Below are positions 1 through 11,351 of a stretch of DNA of 64,000 bases, one piece after another; the first letter of the stretch is position 1, and each line of letters starts with the position of its first letter. A program made the translations under genes and the position numbers. Source of the DNA: Diadema setosum (Eukaryota; Echinodermata; Echinoidea; Diadematoida; Diadematidae); assembly GCA_033980235.1 (NCBI GenBank), contig CM067072.1:27124192-27188191 (forward strand). The letters run 5' to 3'. The notes beneath the pieces were generated by a model that worked only from the letters and a program-made list of their open reading frames with translations, had not been told where the DNA came from and made no database searches.

Positions 1-809
1 ATTGCACTGCATTACAATGCATGTATTTAGAGTGCACCCTTCTTAATATTCCTGTACATTAACATATTCTTGAATGAAGCATAAATTCATTCATTAATCA
101 ATCACTCAATCAAAAAATAATCTGTCAAAATATCATGCCTCAGTTTCGCCCAATACAGTTTATCAAATACAAAAGAGCAGATCTAGTTGAAGTGTCAATG
201 TGAAGCTGCTATAAAGAAGAAACATAACGCTAACCAGCCAAGAGTTTATTTTTCCAAGACAGTTTGTTTCCCTCTTGTTGTGTCTAGTAAGCCAAATCTT
301 TACTTTCATGTATGTTGAATATTACTGAATTGATCATTATCCGCATGTTTGCAAATAAAGATGTTTACCATACTAAGGGAGAAGAAATTAGAGGGAAAAA
401 AGGAAAACTGTGAAGAAAAAGAAACTTTAAAGTTAAAAAATAACCTTCATGGTACACATACATTTGTTGAGATGGAATAATTAAGGTGGGTGAAACATTA
501 AGGACACAAGCAGGAAAAACCCCATTTTGTGCAGGAGAACATCCCATCAAGTCCAAGCAATCAAAGAAGAGACAGTTTTCTGTGTTTGTTAAAAATACAA
601 TGTAACCCATGTGTTTACACTGGGTAGTTGCAACTGCTGAACTGCAAATTTTACTGTAAAATGTGTTTTGATATGCCCCAGTCAACTCTAACTTGTAAAT
701 GATTCTTATCCATCACAATGAAGGGGAAATAAGGCTCAATATTCATTCTCTAGCTTGTTCTATATCAGCTGGTTTATCCTTGGTCTTATTTTTCATTTCA
801 TTTGCACAG
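1..809. other. MUTYH intron, no feature seen
   Basis: AT-rich sequence upstream of the first recognisable MUTYH exon. I see no conserved coding segment here, including no match to the SEVMLQQTQ exon expected next upstream. Confidence 0.6.
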
Positions 810-851
810 AAATGGCCCACACTTCAATCGCTGTCTGAGGCTACACTAGAG
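810..851 (+). CDS. MUTYH: MUTYH exon ([14 protein letters not shown])
   Basis: 42 nt, phase 0 on both sides, between a ttgcacag acceptor and a gtcagt donor. It encodes the short stretch that precedes the [10 protein letters not shown] segment of the glycosylase domain. Confidence 0.9.
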
Positions 852-3800
852 GTCAGTATGCCTATGCAGACATTTTGTGATTCCATACAATTTGATGCAG
901 TCTTTGAGGGATTGTATTCAAAGAAGAACTCTAACTTCAAATTTCATAACTTACAAAGCTCAAATTTTATGTATATCACACCTGACATGTTGTGCATAAT
1001 TGGCACACAAACACTACTAATAAAAGAGAAGATAGATTGAGAGATTAAAAAGCTGGTTGTCACAGGACTAGTTAAAAAGCAATGTATTCTCAAATGGTCA
1101 ATTATCTGCTTCATGTCAAAACGTTATTAAAGATCACTCTTTAGAGTTACTTTGACTTAACTCTTTATGTGCCACATTCGCACGCCCAGCTCAGTCGACA
1201 GCATGCCAAATTTGCATATTTGCTCAAACAAACCAGTCCAAACCGTTCGGTGAATTGCCAAATGCCACAGTACAATGAAAGCTTCACTCATGATACCAGT
1301 CTTGTCACATGTATATATTGCATGTGTGGTGATTGAATATCAAGTAGTATTCCCTACTGGATTTATGAGTGAATTTCAAGTCTCTGTCACTGTTTTGTGA
1401 GCAAAAGTCATGCCTAGACAATAGTGTACCTACTGGTTATTTGAAAGAAAAATAAATATAGACTTGTTATAACACTCACAGCAAAGCCTCGCTTGGAAAT
1501 TTCACTACAACTTTGCTCATTACATGCCCAGCATAACAAAAATCTGTCAAAAGTCAAATGGAGATTACAAACAAAATGTTTTCCCAAAGCATACCTGCAT
1601 TGCAGTCTCAGAATAATGTGGCACACACAGGGTTTATACTGTGGTGCATAAAGAGTTAAAAACAAAGTTCTTGAAGAAAGTGTCTAACTATCGGCAACTC
1701 CTGGCTTGTACTCATTCTCTTTATTCTCTCATTTTCCCCAACCTCCCTGGTCCAGGAGGTGAGAGAAATGTGGTCAGGGCTTGGATACTACTCCAGAGGT
1801 CAACGTCTGTTGGAGGGTGCCCTCAAGGTCCAGAATGAACTCAGAGGGAGGATACCAGAGAATGCTGAACAGCTGCAGAAGAAGCTGCCAGGTGTTGGTC
1901 GCTACACAGCAGGCGCCATAGCTTCAATTGCCTTTGATGAGGTAGATATTGGACTAAAGTTGTATTTGCAGTGATTTAGGTGTTTGGTGGAGGATAGTGG
2001 AATAGCCACAAAATAAATTTGACATCTGAAACTAGTGTTTGAAATGCATTTCAGGGAATAAACTGTAGTGTGATTTATAATGTAGTTGAACCATGTGTCA
2101 TCTGCAAGGTGATTTGAGATATAGACACATTCTGTAATACTTTGAACCAAAATGCAAAACTTATCAAATAACATTGTTTTGGGAAGACCGATGTTGGTGT
2201 ATGTCGACGTACAACAAAGAGTAATTATTCAAATCAATGATTTCTTGTGTTGAGTTGTCTTTATTGCAACTAATTGACAAAGTCTCCTTCATCAACATAA
2301 ATAAATCTGACCCGAGTATGTATCCCCATGATTTTTTATCATGGCTACTACTAGAACACTGAATAATTGGTGCTTATTTATGTGGATGAAGCGTAGTTTG
2401 TCAATCAGTTCCAAAAAAAAAGTAATTGCTGTGTCTCAGTACAACATGGTCACAGTCATGCAAAGTAGAAACTATTTGCTAATCTAAGATTCTGAAGAGC
2501 ATTATATAACACATTGTCTACTTGGAAAATAATGCCTTCTAAGAGGAGGAATCTAATACCCTATGCGTTATAATGTGTAGTGCCCAGCAAACATTTTATA
2601 ATGCAGTTTCATTAGTGTCTGAGAGTTGAACATCAATTTACTTCTTACTTTATAATTAGACTGGCATATGTTTCATCAGTAAGCATAACATTTTTGTTGT
2701 TGTTGAAAATACACAGTTCTTTACTAAATGCACCCATATATGACCTTTTCCATTTAGAATTTCCAGCATTATATAGATTGTACATATGAAGTTATTTTAT
2801 CAGTATGCATGCCATTCTTTCTGAGAACAAACAGCTTTTTGCTCAATTTACCTGTTTGTGGAAATGGTCCTATTTAATACTTTCAGCCTACAGGAGTTGT
2901 GGATGGGAATGTGATCAGAGTTTTGTCCAGGCTGAGGAGGATCGGTGCAGACTCAACCAGTCAGGTTGTCATGGCAGCTATCTGGTGAGTAGATTGCATC
3001 ATGTATCATCTCTTTGTTAACAACTCTTGTAGAGTGCAGACATATAAAGGATGGTCATATTGTGTTCTTCCCTTTGTGGATGAGAACACTTAGCTTGCTC
3101 ATGTGGACTTAAACATCTGTCCATGTCCGCCAAAATCCCACGTGGGTGCACTGTGCCCAATCATAGCCATAATAAGTGACCATATCATTTGATATCTCTA
3201 GTTTCTTATGTGAACCAGTTGATTATTCTATATGCACACTATAGTTTGCTGATTTTGATTTTCATGCAGCTCGAAGTCAACCAATATTCATGAAATCAAC
3301 AACTCTCATATGTGTTGTATATACAGATGTATATTGTCTCCAAGGAGAAAAATATATGTCATGTATGGTATGTCATTCTCACGGAGATGGAAATCTTTTA
3401 TGATGAATAATACTATTTCTTTGTGGAGCAGATAGTTAACTTTAGTTTCAAAGAATTTTGTCATCATGCTCCATACCCTTTGCCCTATATATAACACAGG
3501 CTTAGTCACCTCAAATTTCCATATTTTTGCCTCCGCCACGAAGTGGTGCCGGAGGCATTATGTTTTTGGGTTGTCCGTCCGTCCGTCCGTCCGTCCTTCC
3601 GTCCTTCCGTCCGTCCGTAATGAATTTTGTGGACAAGGTAACTATCGAAACCTGTTGAGGTATCCTAATGAAACTTGGCATGTATGTGTATTAGGGGGTG
3701 AAGTTGTGCCTATCAACTTTTGGGTGCACATGCTCAAGGTCAAAGGTCAAAAGGTCAAGGTCAAATACATAAAATTTCACTATTTCCACCATATCTATTG

Positions 3801-6800
3801 AATGCCTGAAGATATTTTCTTGAAACTTAGTGTATACATGTTTTACCCAATTAAGATTCTCTGGTGAAAGTTTGGGTCATGAGGTCAAAGGTCAAAGGTC
3901 AAAAGGTCAGGGTCAAATACATAAAATTTCACTATTTCCACCATATCTATTGAATGCCTGAAGAGATTTTCTTGAAACTTAGTGTATACATGTATTACCC
4001 AATTAAGATTCTCTGGTGAAAGTTTGGGTCATGAGGTCAAAGGTCAAAAGGTCAAGTAAAAATATTAAAACTTCTTTTTTTTCTCCGTACCTTGGAAAAT
4101 TGTTCAAGGTATCTTCATGGAACATAGTATATGCATGTACTGACTGAAAGTGATTATCTAGAGAATGTAGGGTTCATGGGGTCAAAGGTCAGGGGTCAAA
4201 GGTCAAGTGCAAGACTTCAAAATGTTACTATTACCCTCATATTTATGCAATGCCAGCAGGGTTATTTTTTTACACTTGGTGTATGCGTGTGTAACCTAAT
4301 AGAAATTCTCTGGAAAGTTTTTTTCTCTCTTTTTGCCTCAAAGGTCAAAAGGTCAAAGATCGAGTGAAAGTGCTGAACTAACTTTTTCCTCCATATCTCG
4401 GAAGTGGCTCAAGTTACCTTGAAACTTAGTACATATTATGCATGTTCTACCTGAAAGTAATTATCTTACGAATTTTAGGGTCAAGGGCCAGATGAAAATG
4501 GTAACAATTTACTATTCAATTCAGAAATTGCACTTTTTCTCCACACCTGTACCTTGAAAATTACTCAATGCCTAAATGTATGAGTGGGTCAAAGTCAAGT
4601 TAAAGTCCTTAAATCCCTAGATACATGCTCTCCTATTCATCCAATTAAACCTACGTCAAGGAAGGTGAACATTCAACACATTTGTGACAAACTTGTCATT
4701 CCAATATTTTGCCAATTTTGTGAAACTGTAATCACATAGTGTCCACATGTACTATCTAGACCTATTGGGAAAATCATGCATTATGGCGGAGGCATACCAG
4801 TCGCCAAAGCGACATTTCTAGTTGATTTAATATATTCAAGCAGAGGTAGTAAATACTTGGGTAAAGCAACTCATGGCAAGCCTAGATGTGTGTGTATGGG
4901 TACTTTGTGTGTATGTGGGGGGGGGGGGGGGGGTCTCTGCTTATTTAAGTGTCAAACCCTCTCCCTAGCTGTCCAGTACTAATAGCAGACAACCACAATT
5001 GGATTTATTTTATCCTTGGACTTTCCAACTGTACTCTTGGCCTTGAAAGGGGTCAAGGTGACACGATTGCTCCCTGTATCACAAGGATTTCAGGAATGGG
5101 TTTTGATTTTAGTTGATAAATCTGCACACTGCCTGCTTGCTATTCCAACATTTTGAAAGGGAGCTGGCCAACGCCCTCGTGGACCCAGACCGCCCTGGGG
5201 ATTTCAACCAGTCGCTTATGGAGCTGGGAGCCACTGTGTGCCTCCCAAAGAACCCCCAGTGTGCTTCCTGTCCCATCAGGTCTCACTGCAGGGCCTTACA
5301 ACAGGTGGAACAGAAGAAGAGAGAGTGCCAGTCCAGGCTTGGTGGTTCAAAGGTCAAAGGTCACAACGGGTCAACAGAAGATGAGATCAGGGACATTGAG
5401 TGTCGTAAGTGACCCTGGCGTGGATCTTGCATCAGACTTATAACACTTTTACCCTATTTTGTGATGGCTTTACTTCTTTTCCTTGTGGCAAATTGCTCTC
5501 TGGGAATGTGCATACATTAACTGTTTTATTTCGTGTTGTGTAGCAGCATTTTGAGGTTTGTTTGTTATTTTTTTGTTTGTTTGCAGAGATTGTCAGCCAG
5601 AGATTTTGCATTCAAGTCTTTATTTTGCTTGTGTGTATCTCTTGAAACTGTTTACAAGGTTGATCAATATTCACGAGACAGTTCAGGTTTGAGTCAGGCA
5701 TCTCAAAGCTGCAATCTCCATAGCAGCAGAAGATGTTACAAATAAATCAACAACAAATATGTGAAAGAATAAGAAGGATTGCAATGAAGAAAGGCAAGGA
5801 AATAAGAGTGAAAAAATCTCCATGAAATAGTGAGTTTCGTCTGCTTTACATACTCGATCAGGTTATGCCTGAGTCATCAAGAAGAGGTTTCATTTTTCCT
5901 GTGATTTCATTCCTGCATCTACGCAGTTGCTGAGAAGTGTTCTCTCTGTTTGGTGGATCCATGGGATGACAGTGCTGGAGTGATGAACTACCCAAGGAAA
6001 CCAAAGAAGAAGCCTCCCAAGCAACAAGTGGTAAATATTTATCCTCCATGATCCTCTTCACTTCTCCATCATTCTTGATCCATTTTCTACCATTTTGTCT
6101 TGTCCCATTTACCTAGTCTTGTTACTTTCAGTAGATCTTCTTCTTTGTATGGCACACTGTGCCTGGTGGATATCGTTTGCTTACTATGGCTAGCCACTTG
6201 GGGCAACCTAAGAGAGGTCAGCATTATTTTGTCACTTTTGTGGTGTGGGTATGTGGGTGGACCACTTAACCATGTTGAAATGTTTGAAAGATGGAGATGG
6301 GGAACATTATTAACAATGAATGATACAATACAATGCACTCTTGTTATAATGAACACATTCATAACAAAATGTTATCAGTTTGAACAAAATACTTGTTAAA
6401 ATAAAGTTAGAATATAGGTCCCAGAATTATCAGCCAGATAGAATTTTGATATTATGATAGAAGGCTGCTGGTCCCAAGGACTTTGTAATAACGGGAGTCG
6501 CCTTCAGTTGGATGTTATAATGGGAGTCCCCTTCAGTTGGAAAAGATGAACGATCATTTGACTAGGGCTGCTTCAGGAGTTTGAGTACTGCTTTTTTCGA
6601 TGCATTGATCGGCTATTCTCATCACCTCTGCATGGTCGGGTGTTTAGTAAAGCACTTTGGTGAAGAGTGATGTACCGGGTATACACCTTTTTTCAAGACA
6701 GTGGATTTGGAGCCGAAGGCCCTCTCAACAAGAGTCTATGTCATTCTGTACTGCTGCTAAATGCTCCTAAAACATAGCTAGTGTCAGGAATGGTCCAGAT

Positions 6801-9800
6801 CATACAGGAAACTGGTTTATATCGCAGCCTGCTTTCATGCGAATTTGTGTTAAATCCTTTGTATTAAAATCCATCCACGGACTCCATGCAAGTAAAATTC
6901 TGTTTGAGACAGGCAAGATGAAAAGAACATAATTCAAAAAAGATAATCTACTGACAATATGTGTTGAAATGTAGCCCTGATTTCTTGTCAGTATTCAGTG
7001 CTGCTTTGATGTGTTTAATAATCACACCAATTCTCTTCATTGTTTTTGTATTATTTTTGTCAGTGATCCACAGCTGTGATTGTAAGATGTTAGTCTGTCC
7101 TGAATATTTCTATCTGTGCCGGTTTTCTTGATGCAGCATGCTGTGTGCATTGTGGAGAGACTAAGTGGCAAGGATACAGAATTCCTCATGGTTCAACGAC
7201 CAGAAACAGGTCAGTTATTTTTAATATGATTGCTGTTTGTTTGATTGCTGCAGTTTCTTTCAAAATAACAGAATAGATCATTATGATTCATCGATCAGTA
7301 ATTACATCAGATAACCAGATAACCAGATCAATCAATCAATGAAAAAATGATAAATGAATATATGAATAAACATGATTATTAAAATAGTGTAAAAATGTAC
7401 AGGACAAATTTATCCTTCAAAGCATCAGAACTTACGGCTAATAAATCCAAATTTTTGTGGATTGAGAGAATGAAAAATTGTCATTAATGGGACACTTGAG
7501 TGAAGTTTGAGTTTGCTGTAGTCTTTGCAATGATGGCAACACACAAAAAAAAATTTTACTGTTCATAACTTTTTAAAAGGATATCTAATTTACCACAAAA
7601 TTCACTGATTTGTTTTACTAATATTACTGACAAAGATTCTGCTAGGATCGAAAGCTCAGGCCTCTTTTGACTCCATTTTGCTCTCCTGGCTTGCCACTAT
7701 TGGATAAGCAGTTTTCATTGGCGTTTTTTGCCACTAATATTTCGGCATTCATTTAGGCCACATATATATTAGGGATTTATTCCCTTTTAAGAATATGTAG
7801 CAATACTCATCTCACAAGAAAACTTGTGAGCAACATCTTTCAGCTCTCAGAAATATTCTAACCTGCCCTTCACAGTACATGCAATGCTACCCTGTCAGAT
7901 ACAAAATGCATGTCATATCAGTTGGTCAAGTGAAAGAGCAACAACCCTGCAAAATTAGCTTATTATACTGGACCATTTCTTTCAAAGAGTGGTATAAAAC
8001 TCTATGAAGTACTGTGCTTCACACGCATTTAGGATGGTCAGCAAAAAATACTTACGCCCAAGGGGGTCTACTCGATCTGATAAATACATGTAGTGTTCGG
8101 TCAGCAGTATTGACAATCCACGTCATGCCTTAAAAGAAAGACTAGACTCTCGGATTGTTGATTTGTGATTGTCCCCCACCATAGGACTGCTGGCTGGCAT
8201 GTGGGAGTTCCCCAGTGTTGCTGTCACTGACGACACTCCAGTCCAAAAGAGGAGAAACAAGATGGATGCCTACTTCACCGATAACCTCCATGTGACTTTT
8301 GAAAGCATCACTGCTAGGAGGCATGTGGATCAGGTAATTCACTGGTTAGATTATCCTATTTCTCTATTTTTATATTTTTATTACTATCATTAATATGATT
8401 GATATGCTGATGATGATAATTTTTATCATTATCATTCATGAAATGATCTTATCCCATCATGATTGTCATTGATACTATTGTCTTCATCATTGTCATTCAT
8501 GAAATGATCCTATTATCCCAGCATGATTGTCAATGATACTATTGTCTTCATCATCATCATGAATTCCACTGACACTTCATGATATTGAATTGCACAGCAG
8601 TCATGTGCACATGATAGCATGTGGATCTACATGTTCATGCATGGGATATCAGCACAAGGCCGCTGGTGTACAGAAATGGATGATAGGTTAGGTTAGGTGT
8701 AGTCCTCCCTCCCAACATCCAGATAAACATGGATGTTTTTTTTGCAGGTACACCACATATTTCAGTCCTAGGGAGGATTAATCATCCATTCTGGGTTGAC
8801 ACCTGTAGAGAACTGAGTGGGATGCTCTTGCATCCGATGAAGAGGGGGTATTAAGGATGGTATAGTTATGGTCGAGATGGGGCTTCATGTTTCCAACTTT
8901 TTTATGAGATGGCGAGAAACTTATAATGAAACATAAAAGAGCATACAATTCTAAAAGGAATTCAAAGTTTATTTTATGAAAACTGGTTTTAAAATGAATG
9001 AGATATCCAGAAACAAAGAGATCCTAGTAAAAGCTGGGACCCACCTTTTATTAGGACCACTTTGTTTTGCTTTGTTTTTGGATTTCTTAGCCATTTCAAA
9101 GCCAATTTTCATCAATATACTTGGAATACCTCTTAGAATTGTATGCTCCTTTATATTTCATGAATAGTCTCTGATTATCTCGCAGAAAGTTAAAAATCTG
9201 AATCCCCCATCTCAACCAAAACTATACCATCCCTTTAAAGATTCCAAATGTTGTATTTTACATCATCATTTTCATCCTCTTTTTGTTGGCAGGTCATCCA
9301 CATATTCTCTCACATACATCAAACCTATGAGGTTGAGAGCTTCCAAGCCAAGTCATGTGACATCGGAGAACCATGTGACAAGTCACATGATGTGCCAAAC
9401 TACCAGTGGGTCTCCAAGGCAACCATGAAAGACATGGCTGTATCTACAGCTATGAAAAAAGTGTTCAGCGCATTCGACATCAAAAGCAAGGTAGACATAG
9501 AAAACATCTGCTATTCCCGATGACATACTATATCAGGTATAACACGAAAATGTGGCCAATTTAATTCATGTATTGACTAGAGAATAAAGTTTTATTTCTG
9601 CTGTGTGTGGTGTGTTTATGTAAGTTCAATTATATCCCAAAGGTACTTTTCAGTTAACTTATGTGGTAAAATTTAAATATGCATTGAGTTTGTTTGGTAT
9701 TGCTCTTGAGAGATAAGGTTTTACAGTGTGAGGTGGTGCTGTATTAATTTCTAAATGAATACTTGTGCAAAATTTCTTTCATTTCTCTTTTATTGTCTCC

Positions 9801-9908
9801 ATTTTCTTGTCATTCCAGAATCAGGGCAAGAGATGCAGGCCAGTTGGGAAAGAAGAAGGAAAGATGTCAAAACAGAGAAAGTTGGAGTCATTCTTCTTCA
9901 AGAAATGA
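810..9908 (+). CDS. MUTYH: MUTYH, adenine DNA glycosylase (3' nine exons, 5' end missing)
   Basis: Removes adenine mispaired with 8-oxoguanine in base-excision repair; the family acts in nucleus and mitochondria. Exons by splice sites and phase: 810-851, 1756-1941, 2887-2984, 5160-5404, 5927-6030, 7137-7209, 8185-8333, 9293-9490, 9819-9908; they sum to 1185 nt, 394 residues plus stop, in one open frame. Seen: LGYYSRG, helix-hairpin-helix [20 protein letters not shown] with the catalytic Asp, a C-x6-C-x2-C-x5-C iron-sulfur loop, the linker [15 protein letters not shown], the NUDIX-like [24 protein letters not shown] and [10 protein letters not shown]. All are family hallmarks. The N-terminal exons with the catalytic Glu region (SEVMLQQTQ type) are not present and must lie before base 1. 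Introns hold several transposon fragments. Identity is very secure; the last-exon choice is less so. Confidence 0.95.
1756..1941 (+). CDS. MUTYH: MUTYH exon with helix-hairpin-helix
   Basis: 62 codons, acceptor tccag, donor gtagat. Encodes [13 protein letters not shown] and the DNA-binding helix-hairpin-helix [14 protein letters not shown]. Phase 0 at both ends. Confidence 0.95.
1942..2886. other. MUTYH intron, nothing recognised
   Basis: AT-rich intron; no coding homology or structured repeat that I could recognise. Confidence 0.5.
2887..2984 (+). CDS. MUTYH: MUTYH exon with catalytic Asp
   Basis: 98 nt after a tactttcag acceptor, ending before gtgagt in phase 2. [14 protein letters not shown] carries the conserved aspartate used in N-glycosidic bond cleavage. 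Confidence 0.93.
3528..4832. mobile_element. CGGAGGCAT element with CCGT array and AGGTCA repeats
   Basis: Begins with a small hairpin (TGCCTCCGCCAC...GGCACCACTTCGTGG type arms, 3528-3557) followed by a (CCGT)n array near 3575-3618 and ends with GGCGGAGGCAT near 4785. Inside, a ~165 bp unit (AAATTTCACTATTTCCACC...TTCTTGAAACTTAGTG) recurs from about 3765 and 3925 with weaker copies to 4450, separated by AGGTCAAAGGTCAAAAGGTCA runs. No protein-coding capacity is evident. It sits in a MUTYH intron. A short piece of the same end (GCCTCCGCCAC) recurs at about 21594. Confidence 0.7.
4917..4934. repeat. poly-G run
   Basis: An uninterrupted run of about 18 G in the MUTYH intron after GTGTATGTG. Confidence 0.8.
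5160..5404 (+). CDS. MUTYH: MUTYH exon with 4Fe-4S cluster ligands
   Basis: Starts by completing a Trp codon (TG|G) and ends before gtaagt. [19 protein letters not shown] is followed by four cysteines in the C-x6-C-x2-C-x5-C spacing. The exon continues into a variable interdomain linker whose codons include a direct repeat of AGGTCA (5351-5363). Confidence 0.95.
5927..6030 (+). CDS. MUTYH: MUTYH exon, interdomain connector
   Basis: Acceptor ctacgcag, donor gtaaat; 104 nt, phase 1 in and 0 out. [18 protein letters not shown] resembles the CxLC..PWD..LGV.N.PRK connector seen in animal MUTYH between the catalytic and NUDIX-like domains. Confidence 0.92.
6318..6545. mobile_element. Degenerate Tigger/pogo-like MITE
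   Basis: Starts ACAATGCACTCTTGTTATAA and ends near ATAACGGGAGTC, matching in diverged form the ends of the better element at 11180-11351. The right end is partly duplicated. The rest of this intron (6031-7136) holds nothing I recognise. Confidence 0.5.
7137..7209 (+). CDS. MUTYH: MUTYH exon, start of NUDIX-like domain
   Basis: 73 nt between gatgcag and gtcagt. [20 protein letters not shown] and RPETG match the first strands of the C-terminal 8-oxoG recognition domain. Confidence 0.93.
7210..8184. other. MUTYH intron, nothing recognised
   Basis: No coding homology or clear repeat structure seen. Confidence 0.5.
8185..8333 (+). CDS. MUTYH: MUTYH exon, NUDIX-like core
   Basis: 149 nt, acceptor caccatag, donor gtaatt. 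[12 protein letters not shown] is the diagnostic NUDIX-like segment of MUTYH/MutY. Confidence 0.95.
8431..8560. repeat. Two-copy ~65 bp tandem repeat
   Basis: CATTCATGAAATGATC...GATACTATTGTCTTCATCAT occurs twice back to back with small differences, in a TCAT-rich intron stretch. Confidence 0.7.
8851..9238. mobile_element. TTAA-flanked palindromic MITE, copy 1
   Basis: Ends read TTAA(AG)GGATGGTATAGT and its inverse ACTATACCATCCCTTTAA. The middle folds back: GTTTATTTTATGAAAACTGG pairs with CCAATTTTCATCAATATAC, and GAGATATCC with GGATTTCTTAGCC. TTAA at both ends would fit a piggyBac-type target, but the superfamily is inferred. Lies in the MUTYH intron before the penultimate exon. Confidence 0.75.
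9293..9490 (+). CDS. MUTYH: MUTYH penultimate exon
   Basis: Acceptor ttggcag. [12 protein letters not shown] and [13 protein letters not shown] end the NUDIX-like domain. AAG|gtagac at 9490/9491 is a usable donor in phase 0. Without splicing the frame reads on for ten more residues ([10 protein letters not shown]) to a TGA at 9521-9523. Confidence 0.9.
9583..9588 (+). promoter_or_regulatory. AATAAA poly(A) signal inside last MUTYH intron
   Basis: AATAAA lies 60 bases after the read-through TGA (9521-9523) and is followed at about 9600-9620 by a GT-rich stretch (ctgtgtgtggtgtgttta). That is the usual layout of a cleavage site and would end a shorter mRNA before the PIP-box exon. Confidence 0.5.
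9819..9908 (+). CDS. MUTYH: MUTYH last exon with PCNA-interacting motif
   Basis: After a cattccag acceptor the phase-0 frame gives 29 residues and a TGA. It ends in [12 protein letters not shown], which fits the PIP-box pattern Q-x-x-hydrophobic-x-x-F-F. Vertebrate MUTYH also carries a C-terminal QxxLxxFF motif that binds PCNA, so position and sequence both support a real exon. Confidence 0.8.
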   Translation, partial: NQGKRCRPVGKEEGKMSKQRKLESFFFKK

Positions 9909-11179
9909 ATATTGAATTGTTGTCAATATTTGCAATGACTGTCACAAGGCACAACAACCTCAGCCAATATTCTCAACCACCTAAACTGTGAATCACCACA
10001 AGGTTCAATTGTAGTGGGACTGCATGTAGAAGTGTTGTTGGCGGTTAGCAAATGATGAAAATGCATATTGCTAGATTTTATATTCCACTGTCATATCTCA
10101 GGGCTCAAATTGGTAGAAGTACTCAGATGGTGCTGCTTCTTGCATTTGTGGACTGTCAAATTTGTCTATGTTATGTCAGGGCTGCACACTAACCCATTTT
10201 TTTCTACTGGTCCAACCTGTTTTTGAGACCAGGGCCCTGTTTCATAAAGTTATTTTGTAAAGTTATGAACAACTTACGAGCGACTGGTGATCAGTTCTGA
10301 TGTGCTATACTTATAAGAATTTCCATAATTCAGCACAAGAACTGATCACCAGTCGCTTGTAAGTTGTTCGTAACTTTATGAACACCTTTATGGTCTGACA
10401 GGGATTTTTACTGGTCAGGGACCATCAGACCAGTGTCAGTGTGCAGCATTTTTTAAGTTGTCATAGTGATGGAAATAGACTCGTCTGTGTTGAATATTTT
10501 GAAAAGAAAAAATAGCCATTGTATGATTGTTTGTTCTATATAGTATGTCATCCATCTAACATAGTATAACATTGTAGATTCTTTGTCTGTCTACCTCTGT
10601 TAAAAGATCTATAGTAGTATGTGTATTCATGTTCTGTTGAGTATATAGCTTTTGGGTGGCTTCATGGTCACCTCGTATTTGCACTGTCCTGAAAGACAAA
10701 GCTGCAAAGTGATTGAGAAAACAAACAGTTTGAGTAAATATGTGGAAACTTTGGATAAGTAGGTCCTTGAGGCAAGGTAATTTGGTTCTTACATCAGACA
10801 TTATGTTAGATCAGTATCACATGGAAAAAAAAAAACAACAACAACAACAATCATTCTGCAGTCAACTGCACTTAAGTTGCCATCGCACAAGTCGAACATT
10901 GGCAGAGTGGATGAAAAATTTTACCCCAGATGGATGTAAGCATGTGTTAATGGTGCTACCTTAGTCGAAATTCATGTAAGTCAAAAGATTTTCTGTGGTC
11001 CCTTTTGATTTGACTAAGGGGAGGTTGACTGTATAAAGACCATAGAAAAGAGCTTTTTTCATGGTTGTGTTGGGAGGTTTTATTGCATCCGATCTCTGTA
11101 AACAGAGTTCCCATTGTACATGTAATATTTTGCGATTGATGTCAATGGTTGACTGCACAAGTGTAAGGTATTGAATGTA
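9909..11179. other. Downstream of MUTYH; one palindromic MITE, otherwise nothing
   Basis: Apart from the hairpin element at 10231-10385 I see no gene or repeat I can name. Confidence 0.5.
10231..10385. mobile_element. GGGCCCTGTTTCATAAA palindromic MITE
   Basis: Two ~50 nt arms (about 10258-10306 and 10331-10382) are near-perfect inverse complements: GACTGGTGATCAGTTCT on the left pairs with AGAACTGATCACCAGTC on the right. One end carries GGGCCCTGTTTCATAAAG. No coding capacity. Confidence 0.75.
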
Positions 11180-11351
11180 CAGTGCACTCCCATTATAATG
11201 AACACAGTTATAAAGAAATTTCAGCTGCAATGTAGTAAAAATTCAGGCCCCAAGATTATCCACTCTATGTATTTTTATTGCTTATTTGTTCTGCTATAAT
11301 GAAATTTTACCATAACGGTCCCGAGGACTTTGTTATAACGGGAGTCCACTG
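11180..11351. mobile_element. Tigger/pogo-like (Tc1-mariner) MITE
   Basis: 172 bp element with inverted ends CAGTGCACTCCCATTATAA and TTATAACGGGAGTCCACTG, flanked on each side by TA. Terminal CAGTG and a TA target duplication are typical of non-autonomous pogo/Tigger relatives. Confidence 0.75.

Noticed and set aside
9293..9523. TGA at 9521-9523 as the only MUTYH stop
   Set aside because: A good phase-0 donor at 9490/9491 leads to an exon with a PIP box at the conserved position, so the longer form is preferred and the TGA is kept as an alternative end.
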